A stretch of DNA of 64,000 bases from Novisyntrophococcus fermenticellae (GCF_018866245.1 NZ_CP076458.1:2976001-3040000); one strand, 5' to 3'. Shown: positions 36,364 to 46,566, counted from the first letter of the stretch. Numbers and translations: made by a program. The notes: generated by a model from the letters alone, not told the origin.

Positions 36364-37410
36364 TTACCAGGAATGGGTCTTTCCATGTCTGTCCAGCGAT
36401 ATCTGAATCAGCTTCTCGCAAAGAGACGGATAGTCAATTCCAATAGCCTGAGCTTCCTGGGGAAGCAGACTTGTCGGTGTCATCCCCGGAAGTGTATTTG
36501 CTTCCAGGCAATACATACGGCCATCTTCCAACATCATAAAATCCAGCCGGCAATAGCCTTCGATGTTTAAAGCCCTGGCACCAAGTATTGCGTACTCCTG
36601 CATCTTCTGAGACAGCTCGGTGCTTAGATCAGCAGGACAGGTTTCCACAGTGGAACCCGGCTTATATTTATTCGTATAGTCATAAAAGCCTTCAATCGGT
36701 GCAATCTCAATAATCGGGTATGCTTCTTCGTCTACCACACCCACAGAAAATTCCCGTCCGTTTATATATTCCTCTACAATTACTTCTGATTCATAGGAAA
36801 ATGCTGCTTTCAGTGCATCCTCGTATTCTGCCTGATCGTTTACTATATATACACCCAGACTGGAGCCTCCGCAGCAAGGCTTTACCACCAGGGGCAGCTC
36901 CAAACCATAATCGGCCGGATTCCCGGAATAATTTTTTTTGTCCAGGGTGATCCCTTTGGGCGTTGGAACACCGTATATTTCAAAAAACTTCTTAGAAACC
37001 CCTTTATCCATCGCAATAGCAGAACTTAAGTATCCGGTACCTGTATAAGGAATACCAAAAAGGTCGAATGCTGCCTGTATCTTTCCATCCTCGCCATTCG
37101 CGCCATGAAGAGCGAGAAACACCACTTCTGCCTCTTGGCAAATTTCAATTACATTAGGGCCAAAGAATTTTCTGCGCTCTGCTCTGACCTGTTTCAGATT
37201 TTCATTCCGGCTTTTGATGTCCTCTGCTGCCCGCTCCACATCATAAGCTTTCGGAAACAATATTTCCGGCAGCTGCTCCATTCCAAAGAATACATCCACC
37301 AGTATCGCATAATGCCCTTTTTCCCTCAAAGCTTTACATACATTGGTGCCGGAAACAATGGATACGTCCCTCTCCGAACTGGTTCCTCCGGCTAAAACAA
37401 CTATATTCAT
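36364..37410 (-). CDS. ddl: D-alanine--D-alanine ligase
   Basis: A 348-residue ATP-grasp enzyme from ATG 37410 (AGGAGG upstream). Motifs are GGTSSERDVSIVSG, CCGGSSLGVYIV, EYINGREFSVGVV and LEANTLPGMTPTSLLP. The last carries metal ligands and the D-Ala specificity region. It makes the dipeptide used by MurF. Confidence 0.97.
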   Translation of the reverse strand: MNIVVLAGGTSSERDVSIVSGTNVCKALREKGHYAILVDVFFGMEQLPEILFPKAYDVERAAEDIKSRNENLKQVRAERRKFFGPNVIEICQEAEVVFLALHGANGEDGKIQAAFDLFGIPYTGTGYLSSAIAMDKGVSKKFFEIYGVPTPKGITLDKKNYSGNPADYGLELPLVVKPCCGGSSLGVYIVNDQAEYEDALKAAFSYESEVIVEEYINGREFSVGVVDEEAYPIIEIAPIEGFYDYTNKYKPGSTVETCPADLSTELSQKMQEYAILGARALNIEGYCRLDFMMLEDGRMYCLEANTLPGMTPTSLLPQEAQAIGIDYPSLCEKLIQISLDRHGKTHSW

Positions 37411-37436
37411 ACAAAAAACTCCTCCTGAAAACAACT

Positions 37437-38876
37437 TTAGATGGTATTCTCCTGCGTTGGTGACGGTCCTACAACCTGATCTGTACTATAATATACGATT
37501 ACAGGATATCCAATTCCAACTGTATTAAAGATTTTTTCCGCCGCATCATAAGGAGTATTGATACATCCATGGGAACCGGCAGTAAGATAGTGGTCAGGTG
37601 TATACTCAGCTGCCGTACGCCAGCTGGCATCATGTATCCCTACATCCCCATTGAAGGGCAGCCAGAAGGTCACCTTTACCGGATATAGCTTGAAATTAGC
37701 ATCTCTCTTCTTTGCATCAATTGCCCAGACATGGCCTGAAGGTGTATCATGGCCTGTCGTGTGATTACCTGTGATTACAGGTGTTTCCACGAGAAGCTTT
37801 CCGTCCTTATAGCACCACATCTTCTGTTCACTGATACTGATTTCTACATATGTACCTCCGATATCATTCGAAGACCGGTCTATACCCTTATATAGATAAA
37901 CAGGCTCCCTTACCTCCTGAGTTCCTGCATTGACCGCTTCAATCAACGCCTGCGTTGTCTTATCTCTGTTGATGCACCATCCATAATCTCCGCCGTAAGG
38001 CAGGGTGATTGTCTTCCCTGATGTGGTCTTGAACTCCCGCGCAAGGCCAAAGGTGTCCGTATCAACCGCCATCTGCTTGACCCACTCAGCTGCCTTCGAA
38101 TTATCCAGGCTGTAAGTTCCATCTTCTCCTTTGCCAATCCAGCTCTTTATGACAGAACGGTCTGCCGTATACTGCCGGTCTGTGAAATCATAGACAATAT
38201 TGGCAGATGTCAATGTATTGAGTTGCTGAAGATTTGTATTCAGCGCCTCATCCGAGCTCAGGACAGATGGTTTTTCATAAAGATCCAGTTTTTCCAGATC
38301 AAGCTCTTTCTTCCCGGAATCTATAGCATCAATTACTGCATGCTTCACATCTTCACGCTTTAAGGTATTCCCTTGTACTTCAGCCGCTATCGTATATCCT
38401 GTATCCGTTTCCTGTATAGCAGCATCCGCGGGAGCAGTTAGATTCTCACTTTGAAAGCAATCCAGGTTATCCAGAATTTCATCTATGATATCCTTATCGT
38501 AAGTAATATTGGCTGACATCTCATAGTTCTTATCTGCACCCAGAGAAAACAGCCACATAAAGCCATTCTGTTTCTCCAGCAGTTTTTCCACGCCCTGATC
38601 ATCTACGTAAGTGAGATTCAACTGCTCTCCGTTAATACTTTCTTCAGTTCCTCCACGCTCCTTCAAAATCAGGTTGTATTCCTTTACACGGTTTTGTATA
38701 GCTTCCTTCGCTTGTTCAGCCGACATTCTGCCACAATTTGCTCCGTTAATGGCAACCCCGGAAAAAAAATGCGATTGAAAAAAGAAACTGACCCCCAGGT
38801 ATACGCCAAACATAACCAGCACAATACCCAGAAGGACTCCCAGTAATATTTTATTCTTATTCGACAGTGTTTTCAT
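37437..38876 (-). CDS. L,D-transpeptidase with peptidoglycan-binding-like domain (YkuD)
   Basis: About 479 residues from ATG 38876. One membrane helix (about 10-30), then a long extracellular region with PG_binding_4-like repeats (GRMSAEQAKEAIQNRV and similar), then the YkuD catalytic domain with TPSGHVWAIDAKKR, and GSHGCINTPYDAAEKIF holding the catalytic His and Cys. It forms 3-3 peptidoglycan crosslinks, which resist many beta-lactams. First gene of the ddl-murF-plsC operon. Confidence 0.93.
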   Translation of the reverse strand: MKTLSNKNKILLGVLLGIVLVMFGVYLGVSFFFQSHFFSGVAINGANCGRMSAEQAKEAIQNRVKEYNLILKERGGTEESINGEQLNLTYVDDQGVEKLLEKQNGFMWLFSLGADKNYEMSANITYDKDIIDEILDNLDCFQSENLTAPADAAIQETDTGYTIAAEVQGNTLKREDVKHAVIDAIDSGKKELDLEKLDLYEKPSVLSSDEALNTNLQQLNTLTSANIVYDFTDRQYTADRSVIKSWIGKGEDGTYSLDNSKAAEWVKQMAVDTDTFGLAREFKTTSGKTITLPYGGDYGWCINRDKTTQALIEAVNAGTQEVREPVYLYKGIDRSSNDIGGTYVEISISEQKMWCYKDGKLLVETPVITGNHTTGHDTPSGHVWAIDAKKRDANFKLYPVKVTFWLPFNGDVGIHDASWRTAAEYTPDHYLTAGSHGCINTPYDAAEKIFNTVGIGYPVIVYYSTDQVVGPSPTQENTI

Positions 38877-39032
38877 AATTACTGACTTCCTCACCTTATA
38901 TACTATTTAAACAAGTAAGCCCCGGCAATCCGAATGCGTTACTATATCAGTATAGCACCTGAAGCTTTTATGGTAAAGACCTTTCGAAAACGTAAAACGA
39001 CTTTAATAACAGCATCCGAAAAAGGCAGGCAA

Positions 39033-39067
39033 AAAGGCCCTCCCGTTTTGTATCCCGGACGGCCTTT
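39033..39067 (-). terminator. terminator after the aminotransferase gene
   Basis: AAAGGCC pairs with GGCCTTT with further inner pairs (one G-G mismatch), followed on the minus strand by TTTTTGCC. Confidence 0.75.
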
Positions 39068-39097
39068 CATATGGATGATTAGAGGTCAAAAGGAGTT

Positions 39098-40405
39098 TTA
39101 ACCCTGATTCATATGGTTTAACTGTAACAGTTTTTCAATGCTTACCAGTTTTACACTCAAAACAAAAATCTGAGCTGCCAGAGCCAGTTCTTCCTGTGTG
39201 GGCAATGTCGGCGCAATCCGGATATTGGAGTCTTTGGGATCCTTCCCATAAGGGAATGTCGCCCCGGCTCCCGTCATAACAAGACCGGCTTCTTTTGCCT
39301 TCGCTACAATTGCTTTGGCACAGCCTTCCATCGCATCAAAGGAGATGAAATACCCACCCTTCGGGCAGGTCCAGGAGCCGATATTTAATCCTTCCAGCGA
39401 TTCCTTCAGGACTTGCTCCACTGCTTCAAACTTAGGCCGGACGGACTTGGCATGTTTCATCATATGAGCCTTTATCCCATCCATATCCTTGAAAAATCTT
39501 ACATGACGCAGCTGGTTCAGTTTGTCATGTCCTATCGTCTGATAGTTCATATGAAGTTTTATCTGCTCCAGATTCGCTTTGGAACTGATGACTGCGGAGA
39601 TGCCTGCACCTGCAAAACTCACCTTGGAGGTGGAAATAAACTCATATACCATATCCGGATTCCCTGCCTTTTCACACTCTGACAGGATTTCAAGAATCTG
39701 AGACTGATTTTCCTCTTCCTCATACAGGTGATGCACGCAATATGCATTATCCCAGAAGATACGGAAGTCCACAGCAGCTGGTTTCAAGTCTGCAAGCCGT
39801 CTGACTGTCTCATCCGAGTAGGTATAGCCTTGAGGGTTGGAATATTTGGGCACACACCAGATACCTTTCACAGATTCATCCTCTGCAACCAGTTTTTCTA
39901 CCTGATCCATATCCGGCCCATCCTCTGTCATGGGGACATTAATCATCTCTACACCAAAGTATTCCGTAATCCCAAAGTGGCGGTCGTATCCGGGTACCGG
40001 ACAAAGAAATTTCACTTTATCAAGTTTCGCCCATGGAGTGTTTCCAAGTACACCATGGGTAAATGAGCGTGCCACAGTATCAAACATGATATTTAAGCTT
40101 GCATTTCCATGGACAATTACGTGCTCCGCCGATACACCCGCGATATCTCCCATAAGCTGTCTGGCTTCTGGTATTCCTATTGGGCCCCCGTAATTACGGC
40201 AGTCCAATCCATCCAAAGTGTCAGTGTCTCCGCTTCCTTTCACGATGTTCAGCATCCCCTCCGCCAGGTCCAGCTGTTCTTTGGAAGGCTTTCCTCTGGA
40301 CATGTCAAGTGCCAGACCCTTTCCTTTGATATCTTCATATTCCGCTTCCAGTTTATTTTTCAATGCCAGCAATTCATCCATACTTAAGTCTGTATACGCT
40401 TTCAT
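39098..40405 (-). CDS. class I/II aminotransferase, Aminotran_MocR (AspB-like) type
   Basis: About 435 residues from ATG 40405 (AGGAGG at 5 bases). LALDMSRGKPSKEQLDLAEG near the start and FISTSKVSFAGAGISAVISS, with the PLP-binding lysine, mark the PF12897-type aminotransferases, related to type Ic aspartate aminotransferases. KYSNPQGYTYSDETV binds the cofactor. The amino donor is probably aspartate, but this cannot be settled from sequence. Single-gene transcript. Confidence 0.88.
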   Translation of the reverse strand: MKAYTDLSMDELLALKNKLEAEYEDIKGKGLALDMSRGKPSKEQLDLAEGMLNIVKGSGDTDTLDGLDCRNYGGPIGIPEARQLMGDIAGVSAEHVIVHGNASLNIMFDTVARSFTHGVLGNTPWAKLDKVKFLCPVPGYDRHFGITEYFGVEMINVPMTEDGPDMDQVEKLVAEDESVKGIWCVPKYSNPQGYTYSDETVRRLADLKPAAVDFRIFWDNAYCVHHLYEEEENQSQILEILSECEKAGNPDMVYEFISTSKVSFAGAGISAVISSKANLEQIKLHMNYQTIGHDKLNQLRHVRFFKDMDGIKAHMMKHAKSVRPKFEAVEQVLKESLEGLNIGSWTCPKGGYFISFDAMEGCAKAIVAKAKEAGLVMTGAGATFPYGKDPKDSNIRIAPTLPTQEELALAAQIFVLSVKLVSIEKLLQLNHMNQG

Positions 40406-40554
40406 GATTTCCTCCTTGACAGATTTCATTGCTATCCATTCTAATACTTAAAATGACTATTTGTCAAGGAAATCCTTCACTTTTATCCTGTTTCATGCAT
40501 TTTATAGTCTTAATGGGATAAAACTTGCAACTTTTTTATCGTATTCTTGCATAT

Positions 40555-41418
40555 TCAAATTTTATTTTCCCATCTGCCCGAAGCACCACAGGGTAAGATA
40601 AGTCCTGAAGAAACAACCGGTAAACCAATCTCCCCGGAATCCACATGCCCACTGTATTTTTTTAAGACGGTAGAAATCATGTAGGTCAGCACCGCAGGAG
40701 CGAGTCCTGTTGTGTAGGAATTCACCAGAAAGAACAGGGGTTCTTCGCTGAGCAGTCTTGCACACAACTGAATAAATGGATAGATAGATTCCTCAATCTT
40801 CCAGATTTCTCCTTTGGGCCCTCGTCCATAAGATGGCGGATCCATAATAATTCCGTCATAATGGTTGCCCCTTCTGATTTCACGTTCTACAAATTTCTTA
40901 CAATCGTCCACAATCCAACGTATTTTCGCATCTTTTAGCCCCGAGGCTGCAGCATTCTCTTTTGCCCAGGTTACCATTCCTCTGGATGCATCCACATGAG
41001 TCACTTCTGCTCCGGCAGCTGCCGCCGCCAGTGTCGCACCTCCTGTATACGCAAATAAATTCAATACCTTCACCGGTTTTCCAGCATGACGGATCTTATC
41101 GCCAAACCAGTCCCAGTTGACCGCCTGCTCAGGAAACAATCCCGTATGTTTAAAGCTAAACGGTTTCAGGTGAAAGTTCAGGTTTTTATACTGTATTGTC
41201 CACTGCTCAGGCAGATTAAAAAACTGCCATTCTCCTCCACCTTTACTGCTTCTGTGATAATGCCCGTTCTTTTTTTTCCAGTCCGGGTGATCATGAGGTG
41301 TATTCCAGATAACCTGAGGATCCGGCCGCACCAGTATATAATTTCCCCATCGCTCCAGCTTCTCACCATTGGAAGTATCCAGTACTTCATAATCTTTCCA
41401 TCCGTCGGCAACCCACAT
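40555..41418 (-). CDS. class I SAM-dependent rRNA methyltransferase (RlmI-like)
   Basis: A 287-residue protein. SAM motif VLNLFAYTGGATLAAAAAG near residue 120, acidic THVDASRGMV, then IIMDPPSYGRGPKGE, the N/DPPF-type catalytic motif of RlmI/RlmK-like 23S rRNA cytosine methyltransferases. The N-terminal PUA domain of RlmI is missing, so the target may differ. It follows the flavin reductase gene by 25 bases. Confidence 0.85.
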   Translation of the reverse strand: MWVADGWKDYEVLDTSNGEKLERWGNYILVRPDPQVIWNTPHDHPDWKKKNGHYHRSSKGGGEWQFFNLPEQWTIQYKNLNFHLKPFSFKHTGLFPEQAVNWDWFGDKIRHAGKPVKVLNLFAYTGGATLAAAAAGAEVTHVDASRGMVTWAKENAAASGLKDAKIRWIVDDCKKFVEREIRRGNHYDGIIMDPPSYGRGPKGEIWKIEESIYPFIQLCARLLSEEPLFFLVNSYTTGLAPAVLTYMISTVLKKYSGHVDSGEIGLPVVSSGLILPCGASGRWENKI

Positions 41419-41443
41419 CTACTCTTATTTCCTCTCGTTTTAT

Positions 41444-41953
41444 CTATCTTGCTTCATATGCTTTGACGATTGCACCGATATACATCGTATGAAAATCTTT
41501 ATCCGAATACCATTCTTTGATCTCTTCCGGTCTCATAAAGGATTCCGGTTTCATCTCCTGTGCATACAGCTTTCTGCATACCAGTACAAGTGCCGCTTCC
41601 TCGAAAGAGGGATGACCGTCAAACTCAATCACATGCAGATCTGTCTTCTCGATTTTATCAGGCTCATCATATCCGGATACACTTCCAAGATATCCCATGG
41701 CTTTTTTCTGTTTGCCATTAAAGAAAGTCAGCGTAAAGTAATCCGATGAATCCACAAATCCTTTTGTACATCTCTGCGGTCTGATATATGCAGTAGCCAC
41801 CGTCTTTCCCCACATAATTCCAACACCGCCCCAGGAAGCCGTCATCGTATTAATCTTACCTTCTTTTTCCGCAGTTATCAGCATCCACTCATCAGCAATC
41901 ATGGAAAATGGATTCTTATCCATCTTTTTGACGTCTACTTCTTTAAATTCCAT
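41444..41953 (-). CDS. flavin reductase family protein
   Basis: A 169-residue FMN-binding split-barrel protein. MTASWGGVGIMWGKTVATAY and FTLTFFNGKQKKAMGYLGS are typical flavin-binding segments of the family. Members reduce flavins or act as small flavoproteins in anaerobes. No partner oxygenase is adjacent. AGGAGG is upstream of the start. Confidence 0.85.
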   Translation of the reverse strand: MEFKEVDVKKMDKNPFSMIADEWMLITAEKEGKINTMTASWGGVGIMWGKTVATAYIRPQRCTKGFVDSSDYFTLTFFNGKQKKAMGYLGSVSGYDEPDKIEKTDLHVIEFDGHPSFEEAALVLVCRKLYAQEMKPESFMRPEEIKEWYSDKDFHTMYIGAIVKAYEAR

Positions 41954-42109
41954 CTTTGTAAACCTCCTCTTTAACTTAAAATCTGCAATACTAGTATAAC
42001 AGAATTTCTGATTTTTACAAACTTAATGAAATCTTAAGTTGTAATTCACTTGCATTTAATCAGAATAGGATATACTATGTTTATTCCAGAGAAAGGAACA
42101 ATATTATTT

Positions 42110-42685
42110 ATGAGCGCTACAGCCATAAACATAAAAAGAGTCGCGAAGGCAGCAGGTCTTGCCTTTTGCATTCTGATTCTTATATTTTTAATCAAAAGTT
42201 ATTTCGACGGCTACTTTCACTCCGTCTCTACGTTTAAAGGATACATCCAGGGTTTCGGTTTTTTTGCTCCGGCAGTTCTCTTTACTGTTCAGTTATTTCA
42301 GGTCGTCATACCCCTTCTTCCGGGCTTTCTGGGCTGTATCGTAGGTGCCGTGCTATTCGGGCCCGTCGGTGGTTTCTGGATCAATTACCTGGGTATCTCT
42401 GCAGGCTCCATCATTGCCTTCTTTATTGCAAGAAGATTTGGCTCACATGTGGTACAAGGTCTGATCGGAGAAGCAAACTATCACAAGTATTTGGATTGGA
42501 CGCAAAAAAAATCCTTCCTGTCTATATTTGCACTGGCTATTCTTCTACCGCTTGCACCCGATGATATCCTTTGCTTTCTGGCCGGACTCACCCCGATGTC
42601 ATCCAGAAAATACATCTTTATCATCCTAATCATGAAGCCCTGGTGTATCTTATTCTATAGTATCTTTTTCGCACGTTTTCTTTAA
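42110..42685 (+). CDS. TVP38/TMEM64 (DedA-related) membrane protein
   Basis: About 191 residues from ATG 42110 with AAAGGA upstream; in-frame starts at 42077 and 42050 are possible but overlap a promoter-like TTGCAT/TATACT. The central LPGFLGCIVGAVLFGPVGGF is the SNARE_assoc/VTT signature, with amphipathic re-entrant helices typical of lipid scramblase-like proteins. Role in bacteria is uncertain. It is plus strand, divergent from the flavin reductase. Confidence 0.85.
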   Translation: MSATAINIKRVAKAAGLAFCILILIFLIKSYFDGYFHSVSTFKGYIQGFGFFAPAVLFTVQLFQVVIPLLPGFLGCIVGAVLFGPVGGFWINYLGISAGSIIAFFIARRFGSHVVQGLIGEANYHKYLDWTQKKSFLSIFALAILLPLAPDDILCFLAGLTPMSSRKYIFIILIMKPWCILFYSIFFARFL

Positions 42686-42701
42686 CATACAGGTTCTATA
42701 A

Positions 42702-42730
42702 AAATTACCGAAGCTCCGGTAATTTTTTTT
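42702..42730 (+). terminator. terminator after the TVP38 gene
   Basis: AAATTACCG pairs with CGGTAATTT around a 6-base loop, followed by a long T run on the plus strand. Confidence 0.88.
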
Positions 42731-42851
42731 TGCGTTATTGCCTTTGCAGGAAACACATGATACACTGATATCAGGATTAAAAGTTCGTACGTTTCATGCC
42801 CGCATGTAAAAGCACCAACTACGCATCCTTAAAACAGCAGGAGGAGATTTT

Positions 42852-43253
42852 ATGAACGATTACTACAACAGCAATCCGCAAAGCTATGATTATAACGGTC
42901 CTGACGTGCCTTATCATCCCCCGGGGGCTCCCGGTATGGCTACAGCTGCGTTAGTCTTAGGGATATGTTCCATCTTATTTTCACTTACCGGTCTCGGTCT
43001 TATTCTGGGGTCCATCGGAATTGTTCTGGCTCTGCTTTCCAGAGGAAAGGGACAAATGAATACCTCTGCAAAGTTCGGTCTCGGATTGTCCGCAGGCGGA
43101 GCAGTACTTGGCATCATTATCATGCTTGGGTCTCTGTTATTCATAACGCATTCTATCACTAAAACCGACTGGGATGATTTTTCGGACTATGTCTATGAAT
43201 ATGATGCCGGAGATCAGGATGGAATGGAAGACTTTTTCAGCGGTATCCTGTGA
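42852..43253 (+). CDS. DUF4190 small membrane protein
   Basis: A 133-residue protein. A Tyr/Asn/Pro-rich N-terminus (NSNPQSYDYNGPDVPYHPP) precedes two membrane helices with AALVLGICSILFSLTGLG and GLGLSAGGAVLGIIIMLG, the pattern of DUF4190. The acidic C-terminus is probably outside. AGGAGG precedes the start. Function unknown. Confidence 0.8.
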   Translation: MNDYYNSNPQSYDYNGPDVPYHPPGAPGMATAALVLGICSILFSLTGLGLILGSIGIVLALLSRGKGQMNTSAKFGLGLSAGGAVLGIIIMLGSLLFITHSITKTDWDDFSDYVYEYDAGDQDGMEDFFSGIL

Positions 43254-43285
43254 TAAACTAAATTTAAAACTTGGAGTATAAATAT

Positions 43286-44047
43286 ATGGAACAGTCAAAA
43301 CAATTAAAAATGGATGCCCGTGAGGCATTAATCGGCAATTATGGAACCTATATTGCCGCTTATCTGATATTTACATTGATCAATACCTGCGTTTACTTAT
43401 TTTTATACTGGTTTCTGATGTTGGCAGCCTCCCGCTTTTCAGCCATTGCCGGTATTCTGGTTTCTTTTCTTTTCAGTATTCTGTTGAATCTGTTAAAGAT
43501 AGGGTTAGAGAAATCAGCACTATCTATAAGCCGTCATCAATCCATCGGCATTGGAGATCTGTTTTTCGGGCTGACACATCATCCGGATCGTTTTCTGGTG
43601 ATTGAGTTTATTAAAGGCATTGTATATGCCGTATTCACAATCATTCCTGCCTTCGTGTTTACAAACTATACATTCACAAAGCAGGGCACAGATATGCTTC
43701 TGCAAAGTTCGGATGTAACAGATATACTTTCTTTTGCTCTCCCCTATCTGGGTGGATTTCTGTTAATTACAGGAATCGGTACTCTGATTGCATCTTTGCT
43801 TCTTATGCCTCTTCGCCTGTCCACCTTTCTATTGATGGATGACTCGGGGCTTTCGGCTATGAATGCCTTAAAGAAAAGTGCTTCTATGATGAGAGGACAT
43901 ATGGGAAGTTACTTTTTTCTGAATTATCTGAGTTTTTTAGGGCTTCACCTCTTAAATTATGTGGGAAGTGGTCTGCCTATGCTCTGGATTTACCCATATA
44001 AGCAGGTAACACTTTCTAACTTTTACAACACACTACGCTCTGTATAA
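43286..44047 (+). CDS. DUF975 multi-pass membrane protein
   Basis: A 253-residue protein with about six hydrophobic segments from ATG 43286. KMDAREALIGNYGTYI at the start and ALKKSASMMRGHMGSYFFL near residue 200 are DUF975 family motifs. It is 32 bases below the DUF4190 gene and probably cotranscribed. Function unknown. Confidence 0.82.
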   Translation: MEQSKQLKMDAREALIGNYGTYIAAYLIFTLINTCVYLFLYWFLMLAASRFSAIAGILVSFLFSILLNLLKIGLEKSALSISRHQSIGIGDLFFGLTHHPDRFLVIEFIKGIVYAVFTIIPAFVFTNYTFTKQGTDMLLQSSDVTDILSFALPYLGGFLLITGIGTLIASLLLMPLRLSTFLLMDDSGLSAMNALKKSASMMRGHMGSYFFLNYLSFLGLHLLNYVGSGLPMLWIYPYKQVTLSNFYNTLRSV

Positions 44048-44049
44048 TC

Positions 44050-44094
44050 CGAATCCCCGTATGGCGGTAACGTCTATCGTCATACGGGGATTCG
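44050..44094. terminator. hairpin between convergent DUF975 and ApgM genes
   Basis: CGAATCCCCGTATG pairs exactly with CATACGGGGATTCG around a 17-base loop. It lies between converging genes and probably ends both transcripts, although T-tracts are weak. Confidence 0.65.
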
Positions 44095-44106
44095 AATATT
44101 GCGTTT

Positions 44107-45309
44107 CTATCTTGAAAAAAGATATCCCATCAGTTCATGTCCCTGATTCACCTTATTTCCACTGGTTTCAGCCTCTTTTTCGTTATAATGCCAGACATGC
44201 TCCTCTGGTGAACTGCTGTCATACAGCAGATACGGCACAGGATCTGACACATGGGTACGAAGGCGAACCGGAGTCGGATGATCCGGAAGTACCAGAAGGC
44301 GGTAATCCTCTCCAGACGCATCCATCTGCGCCCTGACAGGCGCAAGAATTCTGGTATCCATCCGGTGTATGGCCTCCACTTTCCTATCGGCACTACCCTG
44401 ATGTCCCATCTCATCGGGTGCTTCCAGATGGATGTAAGCAAAATCATATCCATCTTTCAAAAGTGCATTCACTGCCGCCTGGGCTTTACCTTCATAATTT
44501 GTGTCAAGGCCTCCGTTGGCTCCTTCTACTTTAATATTGGTAATTCCTGTTCCCACGGCAATCCCTTTCAGTAAATCCACTGCCGATATCATGACACCCT
44601 TTTTATGGTACTTCTCCGAAAAAGAAGAAAGGGCAGGTCTGGTACCAGCACCCCAGAACCAGAAACTATTAGCAGGATTCAATCCTTCCGACTTCCGCTT
44701 TACATTGATAGGATGATCTTTCAAAATCTCATAACTGCGCTTCTGCATCTGAAGAAGTTTCTCATCCCCTGGCAGATAGTGCGTAATCGTCTGCCCCAGC
44801 ACATCATGCGGCGGGGTTAGCGGAACTACCTGCCCCTTTGACCAGATCAGGCAATGGCGGTAACTGGTTCCTGTATAAAAGTGATAAACCTCGTCTTCAA
44901 GTTCTTCTGTCACGGCCTGCAAAAGGATCCTTGCATCTTCCGTGGAAATTTCCGAAGCACTGTGATCTATAATTGTCCTTTTCTCATAGGGCACATCCTC
45001 TTCCGAAAGAGTTACGATATTGCAGCGTAAAGCCACATCCTCAGCGCTCATATTTACCCCTATACTCAGTGCTTCCAATGGGGAGCGTCCTGTATAATAC
45101 ACCTTGGGGTCATATCCGATGACAGACAGATTCGCAGTATCTGACCCCGGAGCCATACCCTCAGGAATTGTCTGTACCATTCCGATTTCTGATATCTTCG
45201 CTAACGCATCCAACGCCTGAGTTTCAGCATATTCCAAAGGTGTCTTCCCATCCAGACTTTCAACTGGTTCATCGGCCATCCCGTCTCCCAGCATCACAAT
45301 ATATTTCAC
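44107..45309 (-). CDS. ApgM-type phosphoglycerate mutase family protein, probable homoserine kinase
   Basis: A 400-residue alkaline-phosphatase superfamily protein. YIVMLGDGMADEP near the start, APGSDTANLSVIGYDP with the phosphorylated serine region, and HLEAPDEMGHQG with metal ligands match the cofactor-independent phosphoglycerate mutase/ApgM family. One branch of that family has been proposed to act as homoserine kinase. Its place 30 bases below hom in an operon with an ACT protein supports that role here, since no thrB-type GHMP kinase is seen nearby. Confidence 0.8.
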   Translation of the reverse strand: MKYIVMLGDGMADEPVESLDGKTPLEYAETQALDALAKISEIGMVQTIPEGMAPGSDTANLSVIGYDPKVYYTGRSPLEALSIGVNMSAEDVALRCNIVTLSEEDVPYEKRTIIDHSASEISTEDARILLQAVTEELEDEVYHFYTGTSYRHCLIWSKGQVVPLTPPHDVLGQTITHYLPGDEKLLQMQKRSYEILKDHPINVKRKSEGLNPANSFWFWGAGTRPALSSFSEKYHKKGVMISAVDLLKGIAVGTGITNIKVEGANGGLDTNYEGKAQAAVNALLKDGYDFAYIHLEAPDEMGHQGSADRKVEAIHRMDTRILAPVRAQMDASGEDYRLLVLPDHPTPVRLRTHVSDPVPYLLYDSSSPEEHVWHYNEKEAETSGNKVNQGHELMGYLFSR

Positions 45310-45339
45310 TTAAACTTCCTCCTGTACAAAAACGTTGGT

Positions 45340-46566
45340 TCAGCCATGCAGTCTGGCACGAATCATGCTGATAATTCCCTCAAGTTTTACTGACTTTTCT
45401 CTATACTCTGCTTCCGTCATCTCACCCGTTATAAAACCAAATTCTCCATCCATGCTTGGAATGGATATCGGATCAACTTCTCCAAATGCATGCTCCACAG
45501 CAGGCAAAACACTGGATGCATTCCCCCGGATACGTACAAAGAAACGGCTGGAGACTTCATCCAAAGGCAGCAGCTCCAGTTTTTCGGGATTCCATCCTTC
45601 GCCCATCACGGTCTTGTTCAGATTTTTTGCCGCCTCAACTACATCTGCGACCACAGCACTTGCAGTGGGCAGTTTACCTGCTCCTCTTCCGTAAAACATG
45701 GCATCACCAAGCATGTTGCCATGGATGGAAATCGCATTGAAAACTCCATTGACACTATACAGTGAATTGGCTGAGTCAATCATAACCGGGCTGACCATGG
45801 CATAGGTTCCTTTTTCCGTACGACGGCTGATCGCCAGCAGTTTTATACTGACTCCAATTGTCTGGGCATATTTAATATCAGCTGCCGTTATCCTGGTAAT
45901 TCCCTCTGTATAGATGTCCTTATAGTCTACATAATTCCCAAACGCCAGAGATGACAGAATTGCAATCTTACGGCAGGCATCGTATCCTTCCACATCCGCT
46001 TCGGGATTTCGCTCTGCATACCCTTTATCCTGGGCCTTTTTCAGAACCTCCTCAAACCCAGAACCATCGCTTGCCATTTTGCTTAAAATATAGTTTGTAG
46101 TTCCATTTAGGATACCGGAAACCTCATCAATTTTATCCGCAGTCAGGGATTGATATAAAGGACGAATAATCGGGATTCCTCCTCCACAGCTGGCCTCAAA
46201 TAAAAAGTTTACATGATGCTCCCTGGCAGTCTGCAGCAAATCTGTTCCATGCTGCGCCACCAGTTCTTTGTTGGATGTACATACACTCTTTCCATTTTCC
46301 AGGCATCTCTTTACAAAGTTAAAAGACGGATTCAGCCCTCCCATCACCTCTACTACAACATTCACTTCCGGATCATTCACAATGGTTTCAAAGTCATGTA
46401 CCAGGACCTTTTCCACCGGATCTCCTGGAAACTCTCTCAAATCCAAAACATACTTAAGCTCTATGTCCTGGCCCACGCTCTTGTTAAGTACTTCCTGATT
46501 CTGACGAAACACTTCCACAACTCCGGATCCTACGGTCCCATAACCTAAAACTGCTACTTTTATCAT
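45340..46566 (-). CDS. hom: homoserine dehydrogenase
   Basis: A 408-residue enzyme reducing aspartate semialdehyde to homoserine. The Rossmann motif AVLGYGTVGSG is at residues 5-15, and ASCGGGIPIIRP, GILNGTTNYILSKM and EADVEGYDACRK are catalytic-domain signatures. A C-terminal ACT-like domain (about 330-408) probably gives threonine feedback control. It is 7 bases below the ACT protein gene. Confidence 0.97.
   Translation of the reverse strand: MIKVAVLGYGTVGSGVVEVFRQNQEVLNKSVGQDIELKYVLDLREFPGDPVEKVLVHDFETIVNDPEVNVVVEVMGGLNPSFNFVKRCLENGKSVCTSNKELVAQHGTDLLQTAREHHVNFLFEASCGGGIPIIRPLYQSLTADKIDEVSGILNGTTNYILSKMASDGSGFEEVLKKAQDKGYAERNPEADVEGYDACRKIAILSSLAFGNYVDYKDIYTEGITRITAADIKYAQTIGVSIKLLAISRRTEKGTYAMVSPVMIDSANSLYSVNGVFNAISIHGNMLGDAMFYGRGAGKLPTASAVVADVVEAAKNLNKTVMGEGWNPEKLELLPLDEVSSRFFVRIRGNASSVLPAVEHAFGEVDPISIPSMDGEFGFITGEMTEAEYREKSVKLEGIISMIRARLHG

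Noticed and set aside
40430..40554. Possible gene or regulator between the aminotransferase and methyltransferase genes
   Set aside because: Only AT-rich sequence with no open frame, hairpin or promoter I could support.
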